Below, in pieces: positions 55,558-64,000 of a stretch of DNA of 64,000 nt. The notes under the pieces were generated by a model. It ran no database searches. It was not told where the DNA came from and saw nothing but the letters and a program-made list of their open reading frames with translations. This DNA comes from Adiantum capillus-veneris (taxonomy: Eukaryota; Streptophyta; Polypodiopsida; Polypodiales; Pteridaceae), in assembly GCA_014529385.2 (NCBI GenBank), contig CM043944.1, positions 45,702,268 to 45,766,267 of the forward strand, read 5' to 3'. The position numbers and the translations under genes were made by a program. Positions within the stretch are counted from its first letter, which is position 1, and every line of letters starts with the position of its first letter.

Positions 55558-55872
55558 GAAATCGCAAACGTCCTCGATTGCATACCATAAATACACGCCA
55601 TTGATGATCTTGTGCTATTAACACTCTTTTATCATCGCATGTATCCGCAAGAAAGGTCGTAACATACATAGATACAAATGACTTAATGAGGCCTTCATAC
55701 TTTTGCCATTTTCATCTATGGCACTGAACTCATATGTACATTTGATGTACTAGCTCTATCATTACCCCTCCTTTGCACACGTTGGATTGGGGCATAAGTA
55801 GGCTGTAACCCAAAGGCTTCAAGGTAAAGCTGCAATACATTTGGTGACTCTTAACAGTTCATGCTCTTCCAT
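55558..55872 (-). other. Gypsy-2 pol end and 3' noncoding stretch
   Basis: The first 60 codons or so after the stop at 55873 remain open on the minus strand in places (EEHELLRVTKCIAALP). They probably finish the chromodomain. The rest is noncoding. Confidence 0.55.
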
Positions 55873-56865
55873 TCACTTTGCATCCATAGGTGGATAGTTC
55901 TTGAACTTCACCAAATAGCGTCTTGCAACTTGTCCTTTAACTTTTCTGTCCTTATGTGCCAAAACTTGCTCAGGTACCAGGATCTCATCAAGTTCCTCAA
56001 CTTTTGGCTGATCCTCAACTGGCATATCTTCTGGCACATCACCCACGAAGGGTCTTAGAAGACTCACGTGAAACGCATTATGAATCTTCCACGTATCAGG
56101 CAGTTTCAGCCTGTAAGCCACATCGCTGATCTTGTCAAGCACTTGAAAAGGCCCATAGTAACGCATGCTGAGCTTAGGAAACAGCCGTTCCTTGCCCTTC
56201 ATCTTCTTTAATCTTGCCTTTTCGAACCTTAAGAGAACCCAATCACCAGGTGATAGTAGCAATTCACGACGGTGACGATCAGCAGCCTTTTTCTGTTTTG
56301 CCTGAGTCTTCTCCAAGGCAACTTTAATCTTCTTATACATCTCATCCATGTTCTCAACATATCGATCTGCCTCAAAGATCTTGTCCTTTGTGTGCAAAAT
56401 GGGAGGAACTTTTTTGCCGCCTTCAACAATTTCAAAAGGTGCTTTGCCAGTAGACGAATGCACCGTATTATTGTATGCATACTCAAGCATAGGCAAATAC
56501 TGTTCCCACTTGCCCTTATTATCTGACACATAGCATTTCAGCAGATCTAAGACAGTAGAATTGGCCTCTTCTGACTGTCCATCAGTTTGTGGATGAAACG
56601 AAGACGAGAACTTGAGCGTAGTACCCATGTTCTCAAACAATCCTCTCCAGAACAAATTGGTCATGCGAGGATCGCGATCACTGATGATCGATTGTGGCAT
56701 ACCATGGTACTTAAACACATTGTACATGAACAAGCGTGCCATCTGATCAGATTTTATCTTCTTCCTGACAGGGATAAAATGGGCCTGCTTGCTGAACCTG
56801 CAGATAATGGTCCATATACCATCATTCCCTGTTGGTGTCCTTGGAAGATCAAAGATAAAGTCCAT
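55873..56865 (-). pseudogene. Gypsy-2 integrase core, GPY module and chromodomain
   Basis: The 330-codon frame has the catalytic Asp in MDFIFDLP, Asp in IISDRDPRMT and Glu in TDGQSEEANSTV. It then has MLEYAYNNTVHSSTGKAPFE, YYGPFQVLDKISDVAYRLKL (GPY/F), NAFHVSLLRPF, and a chromodomain start EQVLAHKDRKVKGQ...YLVKFKNYPP. It ends at a TGA where chromodomains carry the WE pair, so the reading probably continued originally. It joins DNA to the host genome, and the chromodomain guides site choice. The first residues adjoin the preceding frame with a one-base shift. Confidence 0.93.
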
Positions 56866-56894
56866 AGCAATGCTTTCCCATGGCTTATCCGGAA

Positions 56895-58775
56895 TCAGGA
56901 GGGTTGTAACAACCCTGGTGCCTTTTGCCTGTCAAACTTGACCTTTTGGCAAACTATGCATGCTCGCACAAAGGCATCCACATCTCTCCTCAAGGTAGGC
57001 CAATAGAAGAACGTCTCTACCGCTTTAACTATTGCATCAATGCCACGATGCCCTGCATACGGTGGGACATGACTCTCTTCCATGACCTTATGTCGCAGTG
57101 GCCTAGTGACACAAAGTCTGCCATGCATCATCATAAAACCATCTCTGAGGAGGTAGTGCTCGTGATGTTGCCTCTCTTGTAACTGTTCAAAGATCCTTGC
57201 AAAATCTTCATCAGCAGTATACTGTTCCTTCATGTCATCTAACTCATGATGATAAGGAATTGACACAGCTGAAATTTGTGGCTTTCTTGATAACGCATCA
57301 GCCACAACATTCTTCTTGCCTTCCACATGCATAATCTGGAAGTGAAACATGGAAAGAATGTTTGCCCATCGCATATGCTTTTCGGATAACTTTGACTGTG
57401 TCAAGAAGTATCGCAAGGTCTGATGATCTGTTTGGACAACAAAATCAGCACCTAAGAGGTAGTGCTTCCAGCTAGAAAGCGCATGAATCACGGCCAAGAG
57501 CTCTTTCTCATAGACTTGCATAGTCCTCTCTGGCCCTTGCAAAATTCGGCTTTCATAAGCTACTACCCGTCCATCTTGCATTAGCACTGCTCCGATGCTA
57601 CTGCCACACGCGTCACACTGGACCACAAATGACTTCCTGAGATCTGGCAAAACAATAACTGGATCTGAAGTCAACTTTTCCTTTAAGAGACTAAAAGCTG
57701 AAATCTCTTTTTGGGTCCATCTGAAAGTGACCTCTTTCTTTTGCAATGCGTGAAGAGGTGATGCTATCTCTGCAAAATTTCTGATAAACCTTCTATAGTA
57801 GGAACACAATCCCAAGAAGCTTCTGACATCGTGCACAGTCTTCAAGTCTAGCCATGTCTTGATAGCTTCGACCTTTGCGGGATCCATTCTAACACCATCC
57901 TTTGAGACTATGTGGCCCAGAAAGTGGATCTCTTCGAGGAAGAATTCACTTTTCTTAGGATTGACAAGTAACCTGTGATTGCACAGCTCTTCAAACACAA
58001 TGGTCAAGTGACGCCTATGCTCCTCTTCATTCTTTGAATACACAATCATGTCATCGAAGAATGTTCCAACAAACTGTTGATGCGAGCGGAAAATCCGGTC
58101 CATCATTCTGTTGAACGTGGCAGGAGCATTTGTTAGCCCAAATGGCATCACTAGAAACTCATAAAGACCAAATGTCGTTCTAAACGCAGTCTTGTACACA
58201 TTCTCTGGCCTTATACGAATCTGATGGTACCCACTCTTAAGGTCTATCCTGTTGAAAATTGCAGCACCCTCTAAACGATCGAGAATATCATCAATGCGAG
58301 GAATAGGAAACCTATTCTTGATGGTATTCTTATTCAACGCACGGTAATCAATACACATGCGCCATGAGCCATCCTTCTTCTGCACTAGGAGCACTGGGGA
58401 GCAAAAAGGTGAAGAACTAGGCTGGATAAGCCCCTTCTCTAATAACTCCTCAATTTGGCCCATAATCTCTTTCTGCTGCGCCGCACTAACCCTGTAGGGA
58501 GGTTTATTTGGTGGGCTACACCCTGACACCAAATCTATCCGATGGTCCTCAGGTCTCTCTGGCGGCAATTGCGACGGTAATGAATCAGAAAAACAGTCAC
58601 TAAACTTTTGCAAAAATGTTGACCTTTCTTTATCTAACACAGATAAATTTGACTGATCATTATCTGAGACATCACGTGCAAAAATCAGGTACACAGAAAG
58701 ATGATTCTTTATTACAGAAGTGATAGCAGAAGCAGATACAATAGGGACTGACTCTCCTTTAAGCTTTACATCCAA
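56895..58775 (-). CDS. Gypsy-2 Pol: RT, RNase H, integrase zinc finger
   Basis: The 626-codon open frame is the largest in the window. RT blocks: KDGSWRMCIDYRALNK, FNRIDLKSGYHQIRI (first Asp), FGLTNAPATF, FFDDMIVYS (FFDD active site) and FLGHIVSKDG. RNase H: VVQCDACGSSIGAVL, VYEKELLAVIHAL, QTDHQTLRY and VVADALSR, with all four acidic positions kept. It ends in the integrase HHCC finger (GHRGIDAIVKAVETFFYWP, CIVCQKVK). A one-base shift near 56900 moves integrase to the next frame. The start codon is not native, because this is an internal polyprotein part overlapping the gag-protease frame by 10 bp. Confidence 0.94.
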   Translation of the reverse strand: MDVKLKGESVPIVSASAITSVIKNHLSVYLIFARDVSDNDQSNLSVLDKERSTFLQKFSDCFSDSLPSQLPPERPEDHRIDLVSGCSPPNKPPYRVSAAQQKEIMGQIEELLEKGLIQPSSSPFCSPVLLVQKKDGSWRMCIDYRALNKNTIKNRFPIPRIDDILDRLEGAAIFNRIDLKSGYHQIRIRPENVYKTAFRTTFGLYEFLVMPFGLTNAPATFNRMMDRIFRSHQQFVGTFFDDMIVYSKNEEEHRRHLTIVFEELCNHRLLVNPKKSEFFLEEIHFLGHIVSKDGVRMDPAKVEAIKTWLDLKTVHDVRSFLGLCSYYRRFIRNFAEIASPLHALQKKEVTFRWTQKEISAFSLLKEKLTSDPVIVLPDLRKSFVVQCDACGSSIGAVLMQDGRVVAYESRILQGPERTMQVYEKELLAVIHALSSWKHYLLGADFVVQTDHQTLRYFLTQSKLSEKHMRWANILSMFHFQIMHVEGKKNVVADALSRKPQISAVSIPYHHELDDMKEQYTADEDFARIFEQLQERQHHEHYLLRDGFMMMHGRLCVTRPLRHKVMEESHVPPYAGHRGIDAIVKAVETFFYWPTLRRDVDAFVRACIVCQKVKFDRQKAPGLLQPS

Positions 58776-60310
58776 GATGTGAGTTTTGCCCTATGCTGTA
58801 CAGTGATCTTTTTGTTGTAGGCATCCAAGACTCCATGCACTCGGAACATCCACGGGATCCCCAACAAGGCGTCACAACCTTCCAGCAGCATGATGTAAAA
58901 CTCTTCAGTGTCCACATACGACTGAATATGCAGACGCAGTTTTCCAATGATGGGAGTAACACACTCTGAGTGGCTAGGACATGCCAACCCTGCCTCTGCG
59001 GTGTACCCCATCTCTTCAGCTCTGATGCCCAGCTTCATAGCTAACTCTGGTGAGATAAAGTTGGCTTTGGCACCTGGATCAAAGAAGATGAGTGCCGTCT
59101 GATCCCTAACTTTACCCCATGCCCTGCATAACTCACTGGCATCTGTGCTGGGCCTGTCACCCACCATGTCTGGCACTAAACCTGCCGTGGGTTTAGGCTT
59201 CTTGCCTTTTTGATCTTCTTTATCCTCTGAGTCAGCTGGCCTTGTCCTTTGTGGACAATTGATAGAAATATGACCAGGCTGCTCGCATATAAAGCATTTG
59301 TTCTTAGCCATTAGGACCTTCTTTTCCTCGAGCGAATTGCGCACAAAAGGCTTCCTTTTCTGTTTATTTGCCTGCGCTCCAGAAGTCCCAGCTGAATCCT
59401 TATCTTTGGTGGCCTGTTCTGACCCCTGTGACGCATCAGGAGCCGTTTTCACAAAGGGCTTCTTCGCTGAATTTTTCTTTTGCTGCCCTCCTTTGTCACT
59501 GCTCGGAAATCCACTGTCCTCTCCTTTCAACAAGGCAAGACCAGTGTTCGCAACTTCCATAAGCTGAGTAAGGGTAGCTACTATGTTCTTTGTACAGTAA
59601 TCGCGAAGCCCTTTAGGCAGCCCACAACAATACTTCTCTATCTGCTCTGTCAATGGCACAAATCTGTAGGAGGTCACTGAGAGTAATGCTTTACAAAACC
59701 TCCTATTGTACTCCAGCAAGATCTTGCATAAAGCTGCCGTAAGCTGGTGCCAATCTGTCAGGACATCGGCTTCAAATTCATTTGATAGCCAAGCAGATGC
59801 AAACATTTGTTTGAAGTAAACCCAAGTGGCGGGTGCCTGTCCTTGCATTAACAATGTCGTCCACCATGTAAGCGCATTGTCCTTTAAGAAAGTGGCAGCT
59901 TTCCTAACCTTCGAGGCCTCTGTAAAATTCCCTCCCGCATAAGCTGTATCAAACTGCTGGAGGAAAGTGAGTGCCTTTGTCTTGTCCTCGAAACCAATGA
60001 AGGTACTGAACTTTACCGCTGCACCACCTTCTTTGTAAGCCTTCGGCTTCTCTAGTGCCCCCAAGTTGTCATACGGAATGGTCTGCAACATGGGCACATT
60101 ACTAGGCATGATCGGCATGCCTTGGCCATTCACATTTTGCGTCAGAGGTGCGATATTTGGCTGCTGTCCAGAAAAACCAGCCATGCCAAAATGACCCTGT
60201 GGCACCCCAAACTGGCCCTGGTTGCCGTGGAAACCTTGCTGCATGCCGATAGTACCATACATGGGGTTTGGCATAATGCCTTGCATACCCCCGAACACTG
60301 TTCCTGGCAT
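58766..60310 (-). CDS. Gypsy-2 Gag capsid, zinc knuckle and protease
   Basis: The 514-codon open frame starts with a Gly/Met/Gln-rich part (about 60 residues), then the retrotransposon Gag domain (FLQQFDTAYAGGNF, NALTWWTTLL, YFKQMFASAWL). A Lys/Ser-rich linker, a CCHC knuckle (CFICEQPGHISINC) and the protease region with LIFFDPGAKANFISPELA follow. The protease triplet is DPG where DSG or DTG is usual. The true start lies upstream at 60876, separated by a stop near 60332, a frameshift and a stop at 60654. Confidence 0.92.
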   Translation of the reverse strand: MPGTVFGGMQGIMPNPMYGTIGMQQGFHGNQGQFGVPQGHFGMAGFSGQQPNIAPLTQNVNGQGMPIMPSNVPMLQTIPYDNLGALEKPKAYKEGGAAVKFSTFIGFEDKTKALTFLQQFDTAYAGGNFTEASKVRKAATFLKDNALTWWTTLLMQGQAPATWVYFKQMFASAWLSNEFEADVLTDWHQLTAALCKILLEYNRRFCKALLSVTSYRFVPLTEQIEKYCCGLPKGLRDYCTKNIVATLTQLMEVANTGLALLKGEDSGFPSSDKGGQQKKNSAKKPFVKTAPDASQGSEQATKDKDSAGTSGAQANKQKRKPFVRNSLEEKKVLMAKNKCFICEQPGHISINCPQRTRPADSEDKEDQKGKKPKPTAGLVPDMVGDRPSTDASELCRAWGKVRDQTALIFFDPGAKANFISPELAMKLGIRAEEMGYTAEAGLACPSHSECVTPIIGKLRLHIQSYVDTEEFYIMLLEGCDALLGIPWMFRVHGVLDAYNKKITVQHRAKLTSWM

Positions 60311-60331
60311 GTACGGCTGACTTCCAGACGC

Positions 60332-60876
60332 TTAACCAGCCATACTTTGGAACACTGAGTGCATAGCCTGGTATCCAGCTATCTGTCCATTCAAGACAGC
60401 ATGCTGGCTCTGAAAGGTGGCGGGCTGAACTGGCATACCTGTGGAATAGGCGTTTTAGCCACCTGTTCAAGCACGGGAGGAACCTGCTTTGGAGGCCCCG
60501 ACTCCGCAACATGCGAGTGTTCCCTTTCCTCTTGCGCCTCATGAAGTACCTGGGCTTGAGCTTCAACAAGCTCCGTACGCGGTGTAGGTTGCCTATTTTG
60601 CTGTTGCACTGGTGGCGCTTGCAAAAATTCCATAAACCTCGGGTTCTGCACCAGCTACGAAAAGACATTCACCGCGGCAACTAACTGAGTCTTAAACACA
60701 TCATCCTCAAGTTGCCCTGTCATAAAGCCCTGTACTAATGGAGGGACATTCACGTTGACAGGAGGTACAGACTGACGTGGCCGTGAGCTCTCGCCAATCT
60801 CAAAAACCATAGGAATCTCCTGCCTGTCCTTTGGAGAGGAACCCTCTTCCATAATTCCCTTCCCCTTGTCGGCCAT
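60332..60876 (-). pseudogene. Gypsy-2 Gag N-terminal region, broken
   Basis: ATG at 60876 opens MADKGKGIMEEGSSPKDRQE, the same start as in the element at 46806, which supports it as the native gag start. A TAG at 60652-60654 interrupts at VFS-LVQNPRF. The reading then continues as a Pro/Gln-rich segment to a stop near 60391, and after a shift joins the 58766-60310 frame across a TAA near 60332. The N-terminal region has no named domain. Confidence 0.8.
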
Positions 60877-60956
60877 AGTGTAATCCCCGCGTTCTTGCAC
60901 TGTGTGTCTTTACCCTGACCAATCCAGGCTCACTCTTTGAGGAAAAAGTGATTGAT

Positions 60957-60974
60957 GTCCCGGCAACGGAACCA
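60957..60974 (-). promoter_or_regulatory. Gypsy-2 primer-binding site, Asp-tRNA-like
   Basis: The minus strand reads TGGTTCCGTTGCCGGGAC right after the LTR end TTTCA. From memory, the complement of a plant Asp tRNA 3' end is TGGCGCCGTTGCCGGGG; this site agrees at about 14 of 17 positions. It differs from the Met-tRNA sites of all other LTR elements in the window. Confidence 0.65.
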
Positions 60975-62453
60975 TGAAACCGGCCCGTAGGACGGTAGGC
61001 GTTGGCTTTCACCCGAAATTCTTTACTTTAAGCACACACACAGAGCACTTTGCAAAGGAGACCAATAACGGGAATTAACACTTAATCACACACACGGCTC
61101 GGAAGCTAGAATGCTCCGAGCAGACGCCGACAACCTGTAGGCCCCAAAATTGGCGCCCCTTTCGGTATTTCTTTATTCTTTAGGAGGGTAAATTACAAGG
61201 TAAGGTCCCGGGAATCCTTCACGTGTATCCACCTTGATACCATTTGATTTGGCCAAATTTCGGCAGCATAACAACCCCAAAACTTGTGCGAAACCAATTC
61301 CCCTGTTGGAACTCGCTTGCACTGGCGTATACCCTCTGATTCCTGTCCAAAAACAGTAAATTCAGCATGCTGTATTTACTGGTTTTTGCCCTGTTTTCAG
61401 CCCCAAACAGTCCCCTAACTGTCCTTTGCCAGGGGGGCACGATTCCCAATGATCCTGGCGTCCGTACGGCTGAAAAACAGTGAATTTACAGCGCATACAC
61501 AGCGCTGATTTTGCACCTGTACGGTGAGGTGATGACCCTCACCAGTGCCTGCTTTGGAGCAGCAGCTAGCTACCCCTGTTCCTGCTCAAGGAGACTCTTG
61601 CCTCAGCACAAAAGCATGAACCCACACAACTGTACATCAGTCAAATGAGTAGCCCTCTTGTGGGGCATCACATAACTGCACGTAGGGGAGAGAGAGAGCA
61701 GTGTGTAGTGTGCAGGGCATCACTCCTAGCACCACACTGTACATGAGAGGAAAAGGAAGCACTCCATAGCTCTTAACCTGTGACCAAAAGCTGAAATGAG
61801 GCCTCTCCCAGCATAAAAATCAGCGCCCATTTTTCTGCAAGAGGAAAGTTCACGAAAATGTGACACTTGCGCATTTTCAAGCATTTTCCCGTTTCGGGTT
61901 TGCCGCTTAAAAATATCCCAACCGACGCGTCAGTTGACTTCGCGGCAGAGTTATAAAGTGTTCCCCTAGTCATACCGGAGGTAATGACGCGAACACATTT
62001 CACGGCCCAAAATAGCAGTTCCCTAAATTTTAGGAGATGCTTCCATTGTTCTCCCACTGGTCTTCTGACCATCTATCCTCATTGGGACCGCATCCAAAAG
62101 TGCAATGTGGCCCAACTGTCGGATACTTTTTGTTGGTAATCCCACCTTGACTTTACGCCTTAATTAAGTTCACTTCCTAGTATCCACCAACTTGCTAAGT
62201 GCGACGGGGGGACCTATATGATCTTGCTCTGAGCCTAGACATCCTCTTACCATACGAATTCCAGTGCCGACCACTTCCCGTCTGCGGGTGAATCTACCGT
62301 TCACATTGGCCATACAATGTCCGACCGTGTGCTACTTCAAAAAGAGGGTCTCAAAACAAATAAAATAAACCCCATTGGAAAGAAACCAACAACCAAGGTT
62401 AGCAGTTGCCACATCTCTGTGACATGGTTGATAACTGCCACGTCCTCGTGACA
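60975..62453 (-). repeat. Gypsy-2 5' LTR
   Basis: 1479 bp, pairs with 54066-55545. Polyadenylation block at 61152-61177. Upstream promoter sequence must lie in the right-hand part, but I see no clear TATA box. Confidence 0.95.
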
Positions 62454-62641
62454 GGCACAGTTCGGGAGTGGTTTTAGTTTGTGCTTGCTCGGTGGCTTTG
62501 AGGGCAGCATGTAATGTGCAACAGAAGTGATTAATGGTGAATGCTTGACAAGTGTTCTGCATACTCAAGGTTCCTTTTACTTCATGAGAGATGTGCAAAA
62601 GATTAGACAGAGAAGAGAGAATGATAGTGTGAGTGAGGGTT

Positions 62642-62643
<2 letters not shown>
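62454..62643. other. Spacer right of Gypsy-2
   Basis: Starts with the second GGCAC copy. No gene. Confidence 0.5.

Positions 62644-62707
<64 letters not shown>
62644..62707. repeat. (GA)n tract, LINE-T tail
   Basis: 64 bp, directly followed on the plus strand by AAATGAAATGAAATGTAATATTA, the LINE-T 3' UTR end. Confidence 0.97.
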
Positions 62708-62710
<3 letters not shown>

Positions 62711-64000
62711 TGAAATGAAATGTAATATTAACGTCTTCAAAAGGCCAAAATGACCTATGAGACCAAAAGGTTACATGTGGTGAATCTAATACCACGTCTG
62801 GGTACAAAAAGTACAAAGAACTAAAAAGAAAATAGTGGGTAGGGGTGGGGTGAAAGCTGATACAAAGGGAAGACAAAGGGTGAGCTGATACAATGGAGCT
62901 CTCTGATAGTAGAGGCATCATATATATATACATCAATATCCGGGACGGCTCCTATGTCGCACCAGTATGGTATGGATCCTCTGTCGCAATCTGCGTCAAT
63001 ATCGAGAGGGTCCTCTCATCCGTGGGCGACGGGACCGCCCCAACTCTATCGCCCGATCAAGCAGTATGCCTCTGGTACCTCTGGTGTTGTTATGCTGTGG
63101 GGACTGCTCGAACTCCTCTATCTATGACTAAAGAAAACTGTGATCTTCCGTTGTCACAGGATCTCTCTCATTGTGCCCCTCTTCAAGAGGTCCTCTCTAT
63201 GTTTGCGAATCTCCAGTAAGTATAATCCGAGGCATCTCTGATCCTGGTATCTCATGACCATAGAAAGTGGCCCAAAACCCTCTCTGAATAGACAGTGAAA
63301 GCGGACTCGTATCTCATAGTATACTGGTCAGTGACAGATGTAATGTAGCTCTATCTCTGGCTCTATTTGGCACATCTGACAAATCTTGGACTCAGCGGGT
63401 ACTCCTCTAAATCTACCTGTCTCGATCTCTAGCTAATGTGAGGATGTGCGTATCTGACCAATAGCACGTCGTATCTCGTGGGATAAATGAGTATCCATGT
63501 ATCCTAGTATCCATGTATCCTGGTCTGATCACAAAACCTTCCTCCGTGAGTTGGAGAAGATGCTCTCTATAGAAAGTCATCTTCGTACCTAGCTCATGTG
63601 TAGGTTGTATCCATGTCCTCTTCGTATCCAACTGAATCAAGTCCTGTCTGATGAGCCTGGTAATCTCTGCTCTTGTGAGGGGGATGGAGGGTGCATCCAG
63701 AGAGTACTAAAATGGGGGTAGCCGGTCCATACTAAAGCCATGTAACTGAAACCAAGATGCCATCTCTGCATACCAACATGATCTATCGCCAGCTGTCACG
63801 AAGACTCTAGTGCTAATCGAGCATATTTGTCTCTAGGGAGAGCCCAAGTGCTATGCATAAATGAAACTGATCGAGTGAGTGCCTCCATTACCAATGAAGG
63901 AGCAGCGAGCTCCGCCCTAACAATGTCATGTGGTATTGAGGCCCTTGGCCCTAATTATCCGAGAAATCATAGACACCAATGGCTTCTCTATACATCTCCA
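62708..64000 (-). mobile_element. LINE-T copy, 3' part, runs out of the window
   Basis: This is the longest LINE-T copy here. On the minus strand, 64000-63617 matches the plus-strand segment 44617-45024. Then come LGTKMTFYREHLLQLTEEGF (63590), SKICQMCQIEPEIELHYICH (63370) with a stop in place of the next Cys, and YQDQRCLG (63235). About 500 bp of 3' UTR, the shared CTTCAAAAGGCC end and a TC tract complete it. Frames are broken. 62893-63219 is also open on the plus strand but has no support as a gene. Confidence 0.75.

Larger units (their letters stand above)
54066..62453 (-). mobile_element. Gypsy-2: nearly intact Ty3/gypsy chromovirus
   Basis: The element is 8388 bp with LTRs of 1480 and 1479 bp, TG...CA ends and a perfect GGCAC target duplication (54061-54065 and 62454-62458). 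It has a PBS next to the 5' LTR, a polypurine tract next to the 3' LTR, and gag-protease-RT-RNase H-integrase-chromodomain on the minus strand. I count about 34 differences between the LTRs (roughly 2.3%), so it is fairly young. The lesions are two stops and one frameshift in gag, one frameshift between the pol frames and one stop in the chromodomain. Relatives lie at 43307-44078 and 45025-46870. Confidence 0.96.

Noticed and set aside
62893-63219. 108-codon plus frame
   Set aside because: It is antisense to the LINE-T 3' region and has no recognisable motif.
1-64000. CRISPR arrays, tRNA/rRNA genes, bacterial operons, riboswitches
   Set aside because: No regularly spaced repeats with unique spacers, no cloverleaf-capable tRNA gene and no rRNA-like sequence were seen. 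The tRNA-like matches are retrotransposon primer sites.

Overview
The window looks like a piece of a large, repeat-rich land-plant nuclear genome. The evidence is Ty3/gypsy chromoviruses with an integrase chromodomain, LTR elements whose primer-binding sites match the initiator-Met tRNA (TGGTATCAGAGCC), an LNGDNYAI copia gag motif, LINEs with a plant-like nucleic-acid-binding ORF1 and a Cys/His C-terminus, and a hAT transposase with a plant-type C-terminal domain. I see no intact host gene, no tRNA or rRNA gene, and nothing bacterial. I cannot place the lineage further. The density of old nested repeats, long (GA)n tracts and poly-C/G runs would suit a fern, lycophyte or gymnosperm, but that is a guess.

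Layout. 1-887 is the 3' part of an LTR (family S), followed by its PBS and the start of gag. That gag is split by a complete minus-strand chromovirus, Gypsy-1 (1122-9083; LTRs of 380/368 bp, TSD AGCTG/AGCTA), and resumes at 9084. Gypsy-1 is decayed, and its pol gene carries an apparent insertion of about 1.1 kb. 9.7-14 kb holds eroded repeats and a broken hAT transposase (11540-12963, minus). 14.05-15.06 kb is an LTR/PBS/gag relic (family A). 15.07-19.02 kb is LINE-1 (minus), which has lost the C-terminal half of its endonuclease. 19.3-24.2 kb holds LTR fragments, a third LINE (22.15-23.56 kb) and one unidentified exon-like relic.

25077-29228 is a 4.15-kb inverted repeat (two arms of about 2 kb and an 18-bp loop). 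Each arm carries a copy of the same unidentified coding relic. 29.4-33 kb is AT-rich, with microsatellites, a SINE candidate and local tandem duplications. 33.3-33.8 kb is the 5' end of a copia element. 34059-36176 is a short non-autonomous LTR element with a perfect GTACC TSD. 37.4-38.1 kb is an unidentified coding relic. 40818-41653 is a 5'-truncated LINE with a poly(A) tail and a 16-bp TSD.

41.8-47 kb is a rearranged region. A TC-tailed LINE (LINE-T), which had taken a Gypsy-2-type element at GATAC, now has its two halves in opposite orientation. 47.3-53.4 kb is LINE-2 (plus), split by a solo LTR of family S (49405-51302). 54066-62453 is Gypsy-2, the youngest and best-preserved element: LTRs of 1480/1479 bp that differ at about 34 positions by my count, a perfect GGCAC TSD, and only a few lesions in gag-pol. 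The window ends in another LINE-T copy (62708-64000, minus).

The genes work together only as mobile-element cassettes (gag for packaging, pol for reverse transcription and integration; LINE ORF1/ORF2). Almost all are broken. The most unusual signals are the large inverted repeat with a duplicated coding relic, the inversion that splits a nested insertion, the chained LINE-T tails, and a polyadenylation-region block shared by otherwise different LTR families.
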